Positions 42,806 to 52,227 of a stretch of 64,000 nt of DNA are shown in pieces (position 1 is the first letter of the stretch; every line of letters starts with the position of its first letter). The stretch comes from Micromonospora sp. NBC_00421. Lineage in GTDB: Bacteria; Actinomycetota; Actinomycetes; Mycobacteriales; Micromonosporaceae. The stretch spans positions 5,522,001 through 5,586,000 of the forward strand of contig NZ_CP107929.1 in NCBI RefSeq assembly GCF_036017915.1. The letters run 5' to 3'. Below the pieces are notes generated by a model. The model was not told the origin of the DNA and made no database searches. It saw nothing but the letters and a program-made list of their open reading frames with translations. Both the position numbers and the translations under genes were made by a program.

Positions 42806-43090
42806 GGTTCCCGGAACGTGCGGCGACAGCCCTGGGTCGGGCACACCAGACGACGTATACGTACCCGGAGCACCACCGGCCGGGCATCGACCGGAACGTC
42901 CCCGAGGGTCCGCTGGTGATATACCCGTGCACCCGGGCCGTCACGGCCGCGCACCCCGGACACGCCACTGGCCTCTGCGGAGTCCGAGCCCGCACCAGGA
43001 TTCGCTCGCCCTCGTCCATCACGTCGTCGATCACCAGCGGCAGAGTCCTGAGAACACCGTCTTCGCAAGATCATCGATCTCGCACACAGG
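42806..43090 (-). pseudogene. ISL3-family transposase, N-terminal remnant
   Basis: Fragments in several frames match the start of ISL3 transposases: KTVFSGLC, then after a shift VIDDVMDEGERILVRARTPQRPVACPGCAAVTARVHGY (zinc ribbon), then after another shift DVPVDARPVVLRVRIRRLVCPTQGCRRTFRE. It ends at the IS3 right inverted repeat; the rest of the gene is not found on the other side. Confidence 0.8.
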
Positions 43091-43188
43091 TCTCAACGAC
43101 ATCGACTACCTTCGGTCACCACCGAATGTGAGGCAGAGCCGTTCGTTTGACAGACCCCTTACAGGTTGCGTAGCGGTAACGTGGCGGG

Positions 43189-43746
43189 GTGGTGCAGGAC
43201 GAGCGGGTGGTGGGGCGGTATCCGTATCCGGGGATCACGCCGGGTGAGTTCGAGGAGTTCGTTGCCGGGGAACTGTTGGGGGCCGCAATGTCCCAGGTTG
43301 ACGGGCTGGTGGTGAGTACGCATGAGAAGGTCGCCGGGGTGGACGGGATCTACGAGTTTGACGCGACCGCGCGGTACCGGTTCGCCGGGATGGAGTTCGT
43401 GGTGGTGGTCGAGGCGAAGTTGCACCGGAACCCGATCAAGCGGGAGTTGGTGCAGGTGTTGCGGCAGAAGGTGCTGAGCGTGGGTGCGCACAAGGGGGTG
43501 TTGGTGGCAACCTCGGCGTTCCAGGCGGGGGCCGTCGAGTTCGCCAGGACTCACGGGATCGCGCTGGTCACCGTTGCCGAGGGGCGGTTCGTCTTCACCA
43601 CTCGGGACACGGGCAAGGCCGCCCGGCCCGCCCTCGTGGCCTGCTACCACGGTGGAGTGGGTGCTCGGGGGATCGTGTTGGCCGCCGACGATGAGGACCA
43701 CCCGGAGTGTGTCGCGGAGTTCCTGTTGGGGTGCCCCAGCGTCTGA
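43189..43746 (+). CDS. Mrr-like restriction endonuclease-fold protein
   Basis: 185 aa from GTG 43189. PD-(D/E)xK nuclease core of the Mrr_cat type: helix with FEEFVAGELLGAA, Asp in DGIYEFDATARY, then VVVVEAKLHRNPIKRELVQVLRQKVLSVGAHKGVLVATSAFQAGAVEFARTHGIALV, with the E-A-K motif and the Gln-containing helix. Such domains cut modified or foreign DNA. It has no visible DNA-reader domain. A TTGACA (43147-43152) about 40 bp upstream may be its -35. It ends 1 bp from the convergent giant CHAT gene. Confidence 0.85.
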   Translation: MVQDERVVGRYPYPGITPGEFEEFVAGELLGAAMSQVDGLVVSTHEKVAGVDGIYEFDATARYRFAGMEFVVVVEAKLHRNPIKRELVQVLRQKVLSVGAHKGVLVATSAFQAGAVEFARTHGIALVTVAEGRFVFTTRDTGKAARPALVACYHGGVGARGIVLAADDEDHPECVAEFLLGCPSV

Positions 43747-43747
43747 C

Positions 43748-46700
43748 TCACGGGCCGACGTGGACGTGGGACGCCCACACCAGCGGGTCGTCGGGGTGGC
43801 GGCCGCGTAGGGTGCGGGTAGCGGTGTGCACGGCTGTCGCGATGTCTCCGCCCGCTGCGATCGCCGGGTAGACCAGTTCCGCGAAGTCCACGGCGGGCTG
43901 GTCGCCGATCGGCCACAGGGTGCCGATCACGTGCCGGTACCCCGCCAGCTGGAACGCCGATGCCAGGTGGATCACCTCGTCCGCCAGCCGCCCGCCGGGG
44001 CGGGCTGTCGAGCACGCGGACAGGAACGCCAGATCTGCGTCCAGGCGCAGGTGTGCAAGGTCCAGCGCGGTGAGTGGGTGGTTGTGGTGGTCGGCCAGCA
44101 GAAACAGGCTCTCCGAGGGGTTGGTCAGATCGCTGTTGCCGTGGCAGGCGAAGTGCGCAATCTGCGCCTTTGGCAGGGCCGCGAGGACAGCGTCGCGGGT
44201 CGCCGCGGTCCCGCTGACCACGTCAACCGCGCCGGGCAGGTGGGTGCGCACCACCGCCGCCTCCCGCTCTGCGCCGGGCAGCGGCACGTCGTGGCCTGGC
44301 GTGCGCGGCATCGCCACGACTAGTGCGCGGTCGGCGCGTGGCCTGGCGGGGTCGGCACCACGCCGTGAGTGCACCAGCGCCCGGAGGGTCGGCGTGGTCG
44401 AGCACACCACCCGGTCCACCACGGTGAGCGACCCCGTGCCGTGGTAACCCGCTGCGTGCAGCGGCAGCAGCGAGAGCATGCCGGACGGGCACCACCACAA
44501 CCGTTCGGCGGCATCCAGGTGGTCGAGCACCGGGCCGGCTACCGCGTCCCAGATCCACTCCAGCGTGCGTATCACCCGGTCGCGCCCGGCGGCCCTGGTC
44601 CTGGCCGTCCCGGACCGGGTGTCCTCGACCGCTTGGAGAAAGTCCAGCACCTCCTCCATGACGACCCGGGGCGTGAGCGCGGGCAGCGGAACGGGCGTCA
44701 CCTCGGCTGCAGCGGACAGGATCAGCGCGTACGACCCGAAGTCGGACACCACGACGACCACGGCGTGCCCCTCGGCAGGCGCGAGGTCGCACACGGTCGG
44801 CGGGCGCAGAAACGTGTCGAAACCGGGCAGCGTCCGGATATTCGCGAGCAGCCAGTCGTACCGCGCGGCCAGCCCGCGTCGCGTCGCGACGTCCGTGTCG
44901 GGGTCCTCGAAGACCGCGCACAGCTCGGTGAACATCGTCGCGAACGCGGGTTGGCGCTCGGCGAGCGCGGTGAGGTCGGTCCGGCTGTCCAGCGCGTGCC
45001 CGAGCAGCAGCCCGCGCCCTTGCTCGAACAGCTCAACCGCCCGCGTCGGCAACCCCGCGCGCACACAGCACGCGGCGGCGTCCGCACCGAGCCCCGCCAT
45101 ACCGTCGATCAACGCCTCGCGGTCGCGCCAGGTAAGGGATCGGGACACGGTCCGCCCCACCAGGTCGACCGCCGTCCCGTACGCCTCGGCGGCCTCCGCC
45201 CACCGCCCGTCGGACGCCGCCAACCCGGCCCACTCCGCGGCCGCAGCGGCGCGGACGCGCGGTACACCCACATCGGTCGACGCCGCCTCCCGGACCGCCG
45301 CGAGCACGGCCTCCAGATCCGTACCGGTCACGGCGTTGCGTCGGCGCAACACCCTGCCGAGGGAGAGCAGGTGGAGCGGCCGGTCGGAGTGGTCGACGGG
45401 GAGTTCTGCCAAGGACTTGCGGGCGCCGTCGACCGCGTCGTCGAGGGTTTCCTGTCGTCCGGTCCGGTCGTGCAGGTCCAGCAACGCCTGCGTGAGGTTC
45501 AGCAAGGCGGGTGCGCGTCGCGGATCGCCGGGAGCCAGCGCCTTCACGGCAGCCCGGCACACCTCCAGCGCTTCGTCGAGATCGGCGGGGGCGTCGCCGA
45601 CGCTGAACCGGGTTAGGAGGATCGCCCCGAGGTTCGACAGGCGCAGCGCGCGACTGGTGTGGTCCGGCGAGGTCGCCTTGACGGCCTGCCGACCGGTGTC
45701 GATCGCCTCGTCCAGGTCGGCGCGGTCCTGCCGGCAGTCGAACCGGGTGTAGAGCGCGGATGAGAGGTTGGCCAGCACCATCCCGCGTTCGTAGCTCACG
45801 GCGGACATGGCCGACACGGACCGGCGCAGCGCGTCGATCGCCTCGTCCAGGTCGACCTGACCGCTCGTGCGGCGGAACCGGGCCAACAGCGCGCCGCCGA
45901 GGTTGCCCAGGTAGACGCCAAGGAGCGGGGTGCCCTTGAGCGCGGCCCCAACGGCGGCACGCCCGGCCTCGACCGCCTCGTCGACGTGCTCGATGCGGTC
46001 GGTACGCTCGAACAGCAGGCGGAGGGACATGCAGAGGTTCGACAGGTCGGTGGGCGAGGGCTCGGTGTCCGACGCCATCGCGTCGCGGGTGTACCGGATG
46101 GACTCGTCCAAGTCCTCGGGCGCGCCACCGTTCTGGTACCGCTGGGATAGGGCGATCGCCAGCGTGGACCTGCGCCCGGCGAGTTCCGGGTCGTCGGGTG
46201 GCGTCGCCTCGATCGCGGCCCGCCCCGCTGCGATGGACGCGCTCAGGTCCTCAGACCGTCCGGAATGGACGAACCGGTCCCGGAGGAGGTCGCACAGGCC
46301 CTCCAGGTGCTCGGCCGGTGACTCACCCGCGTCGAGCGCGTCCTGCCGCACTCGCATGGCCCGGTCGAGGTCCGCCAGGTCAGCGGTGCGGATGAATCGG
46401 TTCCACAGCAAGTCGGACAGTTCACCCGGATCGGACGCCGCGTCGATCCGGGCGCTCAACCCGGCCTCGTGATCGAGGTAGTTCGCCAGGGTGCGTCGCG
46501 TGGTGTCGAGGTTGGTTTTCAACGCCTCGATGTCGGGATGGTCTGGCCACCCGTCGACCGCCGCCTGGCAGGCCACGACGGCGTTCTCCAGGTCCTGCCG
46601 ACTGCCCAGCCGCTCAGCCCGGGTCAGCAGGGTGATTCCCAGGTTGGACAGGCACGTCGCCTGCATCGGATCGTCCGGCGGGGCGTCCTCGACGGCGGCC

Positions 46701-49054
46701 TGGCACTCCTCGACCGCCTCGTCTAGGTCGTCCTGGTCGCCGTCGCGGTCGAACTTCGTCATCAGTGCGGTACCGAGGTTCGTGCGCAGGTGCGGGAGTT
46801 CGGCGTGCCCGTTCTCGGCGTGGTCGATCGCCCGGCGGAACAGGCGGACAGCCCGGTCCAGGGCGCCCGGATCGGTGTCGGCGTCGCGGTACTGGACGCG
46901 GCCGAGCTTGCCGAGCGTCGCGGCGCTGTCCGGTGCGGCGGGCGGGTATTTGTCGAACTGCTCGGCGATCAACGTCGGGACGTGCGCCCGACCGCCCATC
47001 CGGTACAGCGGCGCGAGCAGGTCGAGCGCGACCATCATCAGCTCCGTGGCACCCTCGGGCGTGCCATGCGCCTCGACCCTCGACAACAGCAGCAACCCGG
47101 CCGTCTGCGTGACCTCCACGTCGTCGAGCGGGTCCGGCACCGCGCACAGCAGGTCGACCAGCTCGTCGAGTACTTCGGGGACGAGCACCTCGTCGGCATC
47201 GCGGGTACCACCGAACGCGGTCAGACGCTCGCGCAGGGCGGTGATCAGGTTTGATCGCTCGGTCGCGGAGAACCCGGACCCCATCAGACCGTCGCGGGCC
47301 GTCACGAACTCCCGCGCGAGTTCGAGCGCCACAGCGTGCGCGACCTCACCGATGCCACCCGCGAGTCGCACGAGTTCGGCGCGGTCTATGCCGCGCACCC
47401 TTGGCGCGGCCCAGCTCACGGTCCGCTCCAGGATCCACAGCTCCATCACGCGGTCGTCCTCGACCACCGCGGCGACCGCTTCCTCGCGGTCGCCGAGGAC
47501 CTGCTCGACGATGCCCGGTGTGGTCAGCGCCATCGCCCGGATCAAGGCGGTTCGGGCTTCGGCCAGCAGGGCATGCTCGCGGGTCACCTCAAACGCACGG
47601 CACAGCACGAACCCCAGGTGCGTCATGCGCCGGGCCAGGTCGACGTCGTCCTCGGCGTCGACCCCGACCGCCTCCCAAGCAGTGTCGAGGACCTCGCGCA
47701 GCACGTGCGGGTCCTTGTTATGCCCCGTCAGCTGGTGCAACGCAACAGACAGCGAATACAGGAGGTCGCCGCGCAACGGCTCGTCGTCGGCCAATTCGGC
47801 CAGGACCATCCGGCAGGTCGCGATCCCCTCGCGAAGAATGTCCTCGTCCCCGGTCCGGTCGGCCAGGTCCACGAGCGCGTCGGCGAGCACCGCGACCTCA
47901 CCGAGCCCGGCCTCCGTGACGGCCTCGTCCGCCATCACCTCGACGGCGTCCTGCACAAGGGAGGGGTCTTCGGTCCACCGGTAGAGCACGCGCAGGGTGT
48001 TCGCGGCGTTCATGAGCCGGGAGTGCAGGGAAGCGTGCGTGTCCGGCGTCGCGCCCAGGACCCGCGCGTGCGCGGCCAACGACTCGTCCAGCAGCGCGGC
48101 TTCCTTGGTGCGCAGGAACAGTTCCCTGAGGAAGACGGCCTGGTTGGCGACAGTCGGGAGCAGATCGGGGTCGGCTGCGATCGCGGCCCGGCCGACGTCG
48201 ACCGACTCGCGCAACGCCTCGCCGTCGTTCAGGTACTCGTACCGGGCTTCCAGAGACGCAGCCAGGTTCGTCAACGCGAGCCCACGCTCCTCGTCGTTCT
48301 CGGCGGCGTCAACGGCGGCTCGCGCGGTCGCGATCGAATCGTTGATCACCGCCTCGTCCCCGGTGCGCATGAACTCGACCCGGAGCGTGCCGCTGAGGTT
48401 CGCGAGGCGGGCCGCCCCGCCCTCGGTAGGAGATGCCACGTCGGTGCCCGACTCGGCGAGGGTCCGCGCCACGTCGGCCGCCTCGCGCGCCGCCTCCAGG
48501 TCGCCGGTCGCGCTGGCGAGTTCGACAAGGGCCGCGTGCAGACTCCGCAGGCACCGGGCGTTCCTCGCCCGGTCGGCGACACCGACGGCCGCGCGGTAAA
48601 CCCGGACGGCCGCCTCCAGCGCCTCCACATCGCCGTGCTCCTCGTACCACTCGTACAGCGCACCGCCCTGCTCGGTGTAGGCGTCCGGGTCGTCGCTGTA
48701 CCCGAACACAGAGTCGTCCGACTCGGTGCTCTCCGGCGTGTGGTCGAACAACTGGCGCACCTGGTCCGGCAACGAGTCGGGTGCGACCCGGTACACCTCG
48801 CCCAAGAACAGCAGGGCGTCCTCCAGGTCCTCCGTTCCCTGCCTCGCGCGGTACCGGAGCAAGTGGAGCCGCCCGATCAGCGTCAGCGCGACTACGTCGA
48901 CAGGCAGGTCGGGCGTTGACGCAGGTCCGGACACCCGCAGCTGGAGCAGGTTCGCCTCCTCCAGCGCGTCCTCGGTCAGGACTGCGGCGTAATCACCCGT
49001 CCGGCGCGCCTCCTCGAACCGCGCCAGGATCGCCTCGACCAACTGTTCCCGCAC
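43748..49054 (-). CDS. giant TPR-CHAT protein (caspase-like protease fold)
   Basis: 1768 aa from GTG 49054 with GGAGG upstream. Residues ~1-1380 are degenerate tetratricopeptide-like helices repeated about every 40-70 residues (DLDEAIDTGRQAVKATSP..., ADLDEALEVCRAAVKALAP...). The C-terminal ~290 residues are a CHAT domain: WWCPSGMLSLLPLHAAG, IAHFACHG with catalytic His ~1638, and LAFLSACSTARPGG with catalytic Cys ~1681, ending RHVIGTLWPIGDQ. CHAT proteins are caspase-HetF-related proteases; several act in prokaryotic immunity after sensing by their repeat domain. Both catalytic residues are present. The convergent Mrr-like gene and mobile surroundings suggest a defence role; target unknown. 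Confidence 0.92.
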   Translation of the reverse strand: MREQLVEAILARFEEARRTGDYAAVLTEDALEEANLLQLRVSGPASTPDLPVDVVALTLIGRLHLLRYRARQGTEDLEDALLFLGEVYRVAPDSLPDQVRQLFDHTPESTESDDSVFGYSDDPDAYTEQGGALYEWYEEHGDVEALEAAVRVYRAAVGVADRARNARCLRSLHAALVELASATGDLEAAREAADVARTLAESGTDVASPTEGGAARLANLSGTLRVEFMRTGDEAVINDSIATARAAVDAAENDEERGLALTNLAASLEARYEYLNDGEALRESVDVGRAAIAADPDLLPTVANQAVFLRELFLRTKEAALLDESLAAHARVLGATPDTHASLHSRLMNAANTLRVLYRWTEDPSLVQDAVEVMADEAVTEAGLGEVAVLADALVDLADRTGDEDILREGIATCRMVLAELADDEPLRGDLLYSLSVALHQLTGHNKDPHVLREVLDTAWEAVGVDAEDDVDLARRMTHLGFVLCRAFEVTREHALLAEARTALIRAMALTTPGIVEQVLGDREEAVAAVVEDDRVMELWILERTVSWAAPRVRGIDRAELVRLAGGIGEVAHAVALELAREFVTARDGLMGSGFSATERSNLITALRERLTAFGGTRDADEVLVPEVLDELVDLLCAVPDPLDDVEVTQTAGLLLLSRVEAHGTPEGATELMMVALDLLAPLYRMGGRAHVPTLIAEQFDKYPPAAPDSAATLGKLGRVQYRDADTDPGALDRAVRLFRRAIDHAENGHAELPHLRTNLGTALMTKFDRDGDQDDLDEAVEECQAAVEDAPPDDPMQATCLSNLGITLLTRAERLGSRQDLENAVVACQAAVDGWPDHPDIEALKTNLDTTRRTLANYLDHEAGLSARIDAASDPGELSDLLWNRFIRTADLADLDRAMRVRQDALDAGESPAEHLEGLCDLLRDRFVHSGRSEDLSASIAAGRAAIEATPPDDPELAGRRSTLAIALSQRYQNGGAPEDLDESIRYTRDAMASDTEPSPTDLSNLCMSLRLLFERTDRIEHVDEAVEAGRAAVGAALKGTPLLGVYLGNLGGALLARFRRTSGQVDLDEAIDALRRSVSAMSAVSYERGMVLANLSSALYTRFDCRQDRADLDEAIDTGRQAVKATSPDHTSRALRLSNLGAILLTRFSVGDAPADLDEALEVCRAAVKALAPGDPRRAPALLNLTQALLDLHDRTGRQETLDDAVDGARKSLAELPVDHSDRPLHLLSLGRVLRRRNAVTGTDLEAVLAAVREAASTDVGVPRVRAAAAAEWAGLAASDGRWAEAAEAYGTAVDLVGRTVSRSLTWRDREALIDGMAGLGADAAACCVRAGLPTRAVELFEQGRGLLLGHALDSRTDLTALAERQPAFATMFTELCAVFEDPDTDVATRRGLAARYDWLLANIRTLPGFDTFLRPPTVCDLAPAEGHAVVVVVSDFGSYALILSAAAEVTPVPLPALTPRVVMEEVLDFLQAVEDTRSGTARTRAAGRDRVIRTLEWIWDAVAGPVLDHLDAAERLWWCPSGMLSLLPLHAAGYHGTGSLTVVDRVVCSTTPTLRALVHSRRGADPARPRADRALVVAMPRTPGHDVPLPGAEREAAVVRTHLPGAVDVVSGTAATRDAVLAALPKAQIAHFACHGNSDLTNPSESLFLLADHHNHPLTALDLAHLRLDADLAFLSACSTARPGGRLADEVIHLASAFQLAGYRHVIGTLWPIGDQPAVDFAELVYPAIAAGGDIATAVHTATRTLRGRHPDDPLVWASHVHVGP

Positions 49055-49451
49055 CCGGACCTCCGTTCACCACCGCTTCCGCGGCACCTTACCGAGTGTC
49101 GGCGCCCCATTGTCGAAGCTGTAGATTCCTGTAGGGTGCCAAAACCAGAGCCATTCGCCAGTCATCCATACGTGATTGAACTGAAGCTGGGGTTTCTTCG
49201 CGGGAACCGGAGCTGGGAGCGGACATCTTTGATGCTCTCGTCTCTGACGGTTTCCGGGTGATCCTGATGGCTGACGGCGGCTCGATCCGTTCCTCGCGCT
49301 TCAGTGAGGAAGATCGAGGCGAGGGGTCCACCGACGGTGGGCGCGGTGAGCCGCCACCGACCTGATGAATGTGGGTCTGCTGCTGGCCGGCCGTGTCGCG
49401 GCACGATTGGTGTCGTGGAGCGCGATGTTCATCAGCCGGGCTCGAACTCCC

Positions 49452-49487
49452 TGGGTGCTCCACGGGTGCTCGGACGTCGGGGAACTG
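49452..49487 (+). repeat. 11-bp-phased direct repeats plus conserved tail (fossil element end)
   Basis: TGGGTGCTC (49452) and CGGGTGCTC (49463), then GACGTCGGGGAACTG. Apart from few bases this equals the block at 40036-40071, yet no integrase or att copy is visible here. Confidence 0.65.
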
Positions 49488-49674
49488 GCATGGACCCCCT
49501 CGGACCGATGCGGAAGTTGGGCCCTTGCCCCGATCGCGGGAAGTAGTGCTGCGCGGCTTCTGGTTGCCAGGGGGCGTGGATCTGCGGTTATCCGGCTGGA
49601 CTCACCAGGAACCAGGCCGCCTGAATCTCGGACCCGGTGAACGTTCATGGCCAACGCACTAGGCAATAGTACGT

Positions 49675-49703
49675 TTGACGTTATACATCGTGCAACTTAT
49701 TAT
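49675..49703 (+). promoter_or_regulatory. strong promoter of padR gene
   Basis: TTGACG (49675-49680), 17-bp spacer, TATTAT (49698-49703), in an AT-rich island. The PadR ATG at 49711 is 7 nt beyond the -10, so the transcript is probably leaderless. Confidence 0.8.
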
Positions 49704-49710
49704 GCTCGTC

Positions 49711-50040
49711 ATGCAAGAAGCCACCTTCCTCATCCTCACCGCGCTCGCAGCGCAGCCGCGGCACGGGTACGGGATCATCCAGTCGGTCGAGGCTCTCTCC
49801 GAAGGCGAAGTGAAGCTGCGGCCAGGCACGCTCTATGGCGCACTCGACCGTCTCGCCAGCCAGGGACTGATCGTCGTCGAACGCGAAGAGATCATCGACG
49901 GGCGGCTGCGCCGCTACTACCAGCTCAGCCACTCTGGAGTGGACGCCCTCGCTGAGCAGGCCCAAAGGCTGCGCAAGCGGGGCGCCGCGGCGGAGGCGCA
50001 ACTGCGACGCCGGCCGCAGCTCTCGGGTGGTGCCGCGTGA
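49711..50040 (+). CDS. PadR-family transcriptional regulator
   Basis: 109 aa from ATG 49711 (MQEATFLILTALAAQPRHGYGIIQSVEAL), the canonical PadR start; upstream in-frame starts overlap the promoter. Winged helix with VKLRPGTLYGALDRLASQGLIVVEREEIIDGRLRRYYQLS, short C-terminal dimerisation helix (PadR-s1 type). It overlaps the following membrane-protein gene by GTGA, and the pair is a standard regulator/membrane-effector module. Confidence 0.95.
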   Translation: MQEATFLILTALAAQPRHGYGIIQSVEALSEGEVKLRPGTLYGALDRLASQGLIVVEREEIIDGRLRRYYQLSHSGVDALAEQAQRLRKRGAAAEAQLRRRPQLSGGAA

Positions 50041-51062
50041 CGATGCCACATCGCGTGCTCCTGGCCGCGTTCCCGGCCCGCATCCGCCGCCGCCACGGGG
50101 CCGAACTGATCACCACCCTGGCCGAGATGACCGACGGCCGTCCGTCCCACACCGATCGCCTGCGGTTGATCGCCGACGGTGTGCGTGAACGGTTCCGGCT
50201 GCCGGCCCGACGGCCACTGGCTGTGCTCACCGTGGCGGCAGCCGTACTGGTCGGCGGAGCGATCGGCCTCGCCGTCGGTTCGCTCGCCGGCGAGCAGACG
50301 TACCCGTCGATGCCGGCGACGGCCCCGCTGGCCGCACACATTCTGGGTCCGCAGGCCCAGCCCGACCGGCTCCATCGCGACCGCTTCCACCTGGAGATCA
50401 CCCACAACCTCGGCGCAGCCGCCACTTCCAGCACGCTTGAACAGCAGGTACACGACATCCACGACCGGCTGGCCGCGACAGGCTGGGACGTCACCGCCGT
50501 CGAGCGCTACCGCAGCCTCGACCAGTGGAGCTTCTCGGCGCGCTCCCATGGCCTACGAGTCTCGGTCACCGGGTACGCCGACCCCCACCGTCCCATCGAG
50601 GTCCTGGGCTATCCGGTACGCCCGGCCACCTACCTCCCCCTGGTCCTCGGTGGCCTCCTGGTCGGGCTGCTCACCGGCTGGCTGGTGGGTGCCGCGATGG
50701 CAGACCGGCTGACGGCTTCCCGCCACCGCGTGCCCGCCGTGGTCGTTGGTGCCGTGGGCATGGCGATCCTCGCCGTGCCGACCGGGAGGCTCTATCAGGG
50801 GCTACTCCTCTTGCTGCGTAAGGACAACGGCGCAGGCTTCGACGCACCGATACACGACGCGCTCTCCTGGATGCCCTGGCCGTTGCGCGATCCGACCACG
50901 TTCCCGGACACCGTCGTCCCCGGCCTGCGAACGCTCCTGATCGGACTAGCGATCACCGCTCTCGCCGCCGTGACAGCCCACCGCCCCCGCAGCGACGGCC
51001 ACCCTGTCCCTCTTGAGCTACCGCCTGGCGGGCCGGCCGGGCAGGGTGGCGATGTCCAATAG
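50037..51062 (+). CDS. membrane protein coupled to PadR
   Basis: 341 aa. The cytoplasmic N-terminus (VLLAAFPARIRRRHGAELITTLAEMTDGRP) is the permease-prefix-like segment common beside PadR genes. A first helix (~58-80), an extracytoplasmic ~115-residue domain (RFHLEITHNLGAAATSSTLEQQVHDIHDRLAATGW) and three more helices follow. Start overlaps padR. Function unknown; probably regulated by PadR. Confidence 0.8.
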   Translation: MTMPHRVLLAAFPARIRRRHGAELITTLAEMTDGRPSHTDRLRLIADGVRERFRLPARRPLAVLTVAAAVLVGGAIGLAVGSLAGEQTYPSMPATAPLAAHILGPQAQPDRLHRDRFHLEITHNLGAAATSSTLEQQVHDIHDRLAATGWDVTAVERYRSLDQWSFSARSHGLRVSVTGYADPHRPIEVLGYPVRPATYLPLVLGGLLVGLLTGWLVGAAMADRLTASRHRVPAVVVGAVGMAILAVPTGRLYQGLLLLLRKDNGAGFDAPIHDALSWMPWPLRDPTTFPDTVVPGLRTLLIGLAITALAAVTAHRPRSDGHPVPLELPPGGPAGQGGDVQ

Positions 51063-51370
51063 GTTCAACATCCCAATACGCGAGCCAGGTGGAGGTGCTG
51101 TCACTGGTCGGGGGCGTGGCCGCCCGCGACGGCGAGCCGGTCCTGCACGTGCACGCGGTTCTCGGCCGCCCTGACGGCGGCCACGGTGGGCGCCGGGTGC
51201 GGTCGACGCTCGAGGCGATCGTCACCGAGGTCGCTCCGGAGCTGACCAAGCGGGTCGATCCGGAGACCGGACTGGCGCTCATCACCGGCCCCGTTCGGTG
51301 GCCCGCTTGCCAGCAGGCATCGGCCCCGCCGAAGGCCGCCGAGGTCGCCAGTATCAGCGGCGGACGGTGA
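51062..51370 (+). pseudogene. PPC/DUF296-domain protein fragment
   Basis: SQYASQVEVLSLVGGVAARDG then PVLHVHAVLGRPDGG...STLEAIVTEVAPELTKRVDPETGLALI is the C-terminal half of a PPC (DUF296) domain. The N-terminal half is missing and a central loop appears deleted (GGHGGRRVR in place of the usual GGHLLEA region). Gene remnant. Confidence 0.6.
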
Positions 51371-51732
51371 CCAGGGCGAAAGCGAGGCGGACGGCTCAGG
51401 GGCGGCACCGTGGGTCGAGCTGGCGTTGCTCACTCAGTGAGCCTTTCCGCGCAAGGGTGTGATCAACGAAGGTGATTGTTTGGCTGGGCGTGGTCGAAGT
51501 GCGGCAGCGCGAGCGCCGCTGCGACGATCTTGCCGATCCGCCATGGATCGAGGCTGACGTTGCGAAGCGCCCTGAACGCGGGTCCCAGCCCGGGCGCCCC
51601 GGCGTGCCGTTCACGGCTGAGCAGGTCGGCCAGGCACCGCACGGTCTGCAACGAGCCGTGCCGTGCGGGTTTCGCCGATCGGCCCGCCGAGGTAGAGCAC
51701 GAGTGGATCCTCACTGCTGGGGCGCGTGAAGG

Positions 51733-51880
51733 TCAGGTCCGGTCGCTCGCCGGGGTGGTGAGAATGACGTCGATGCCCCGTACGAACAGGTCCTCGTCGA
51801 CCCACTGGCTCTCGTCGAGGTGCCCCGAGGCGGCGAGCGTGGGATATCTGGCCGGGTTGCTCGTGATCCGCCTTCGTGCC
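51733..51880 (-). pseudogene. TetR-family regulator, possible C-terminal fragment
   Basis: Minus-strand frame NPARYPTLAASGHLDESQWVDEDLFVRGIDVIL then stop resembles the end of TetR ligand domains (phe/leu-rich last helix). No HTH part is present. Confidence 0.4.
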
Positions 51881-52015
51881 CCGGCCCGCGCCCCCGGGTC
51901 GTCGATCTGCCCGGTCCTGCCGCCGGCGCGGCGGCCTGGCATCGACAGGCACCAGCGGTCGGCGGCGGTCCGGGTGGCCGAGTGGTGCCGGGCCCGGCGG
52001 TCGGCGGGCGAGCCG

Positions 52016-52168
52016 TCAGGGCTTGGCAGCCGCGATCCCGTCGAGGATGTATGCCACACCGCGCCGGAAGTTGGCGTCCCAGTCGTCCTGGACCATGTTG
52101 CCGCGCGCGTTGAGCACCGGGTACCTGTCGCGCTGCTGGTGCAGGTGCTGGTTGACGGTCGCGTAGGT
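52016..52168 (-). pseudogene. TetR-family regulator, C-terminal fragment
   Basis: TYATVNQHLHQQRDRYPVL then NMVQDDWDANFRRGVAYILDGIAAAKP and stop, matching the last helices of TetR-type regulators. No start or HTH; begins at the CGGCA repeat junction. Confidence 0.55.
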
Positions 52169-52185
52169 GCTTCACCGAGCCGTTC

Positions 52186-52210
52186 CGGCACGGCACGGCA
52201 CGGCACGGCA
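52186..52210. repeat. (CGGCA)5 microsatellite
   Basis: Five perfect pentamers exactly where the TetR fragment stops and the histidine-kinase fragment begins. Confidence 0.9.
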
Positions 52211-52227
52211 CGGAAACGCTTACGCAC

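Larger units (their letters stand above)
41528..42811. mobile_element. IS3-family insertion sequence, inactive
   Basis: About 1.28 kb between 32-bp inverted repeats with one mismatch (41529-41560 and 42779-42810). Encodes IS3-type orfA and orfB on the minus strand, with orfB broken. The right end cuts into an ISL3-type transposase remnant. Confidence 0.9.
49055..49710. other. 655-bp intergenic region with fossil arm sites and PadR promoter
   Basis: No gene supported. Holds the 49452-49487 repeat block shared with the element-2 right end, and at 49675-49703 a near-consensus sigma-70-type promoter. The stretch 49085-49300 is AT-richer than neighbours and lacks open coding. Confidence 0.7.

Noticed and set aside
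47336..48919. 527-codon plus-strand ORF inside the giant CHAT gene
   Set aside because: Low-complexity shadow translation without start signal; the minus-strand frame has continuous TPR character.
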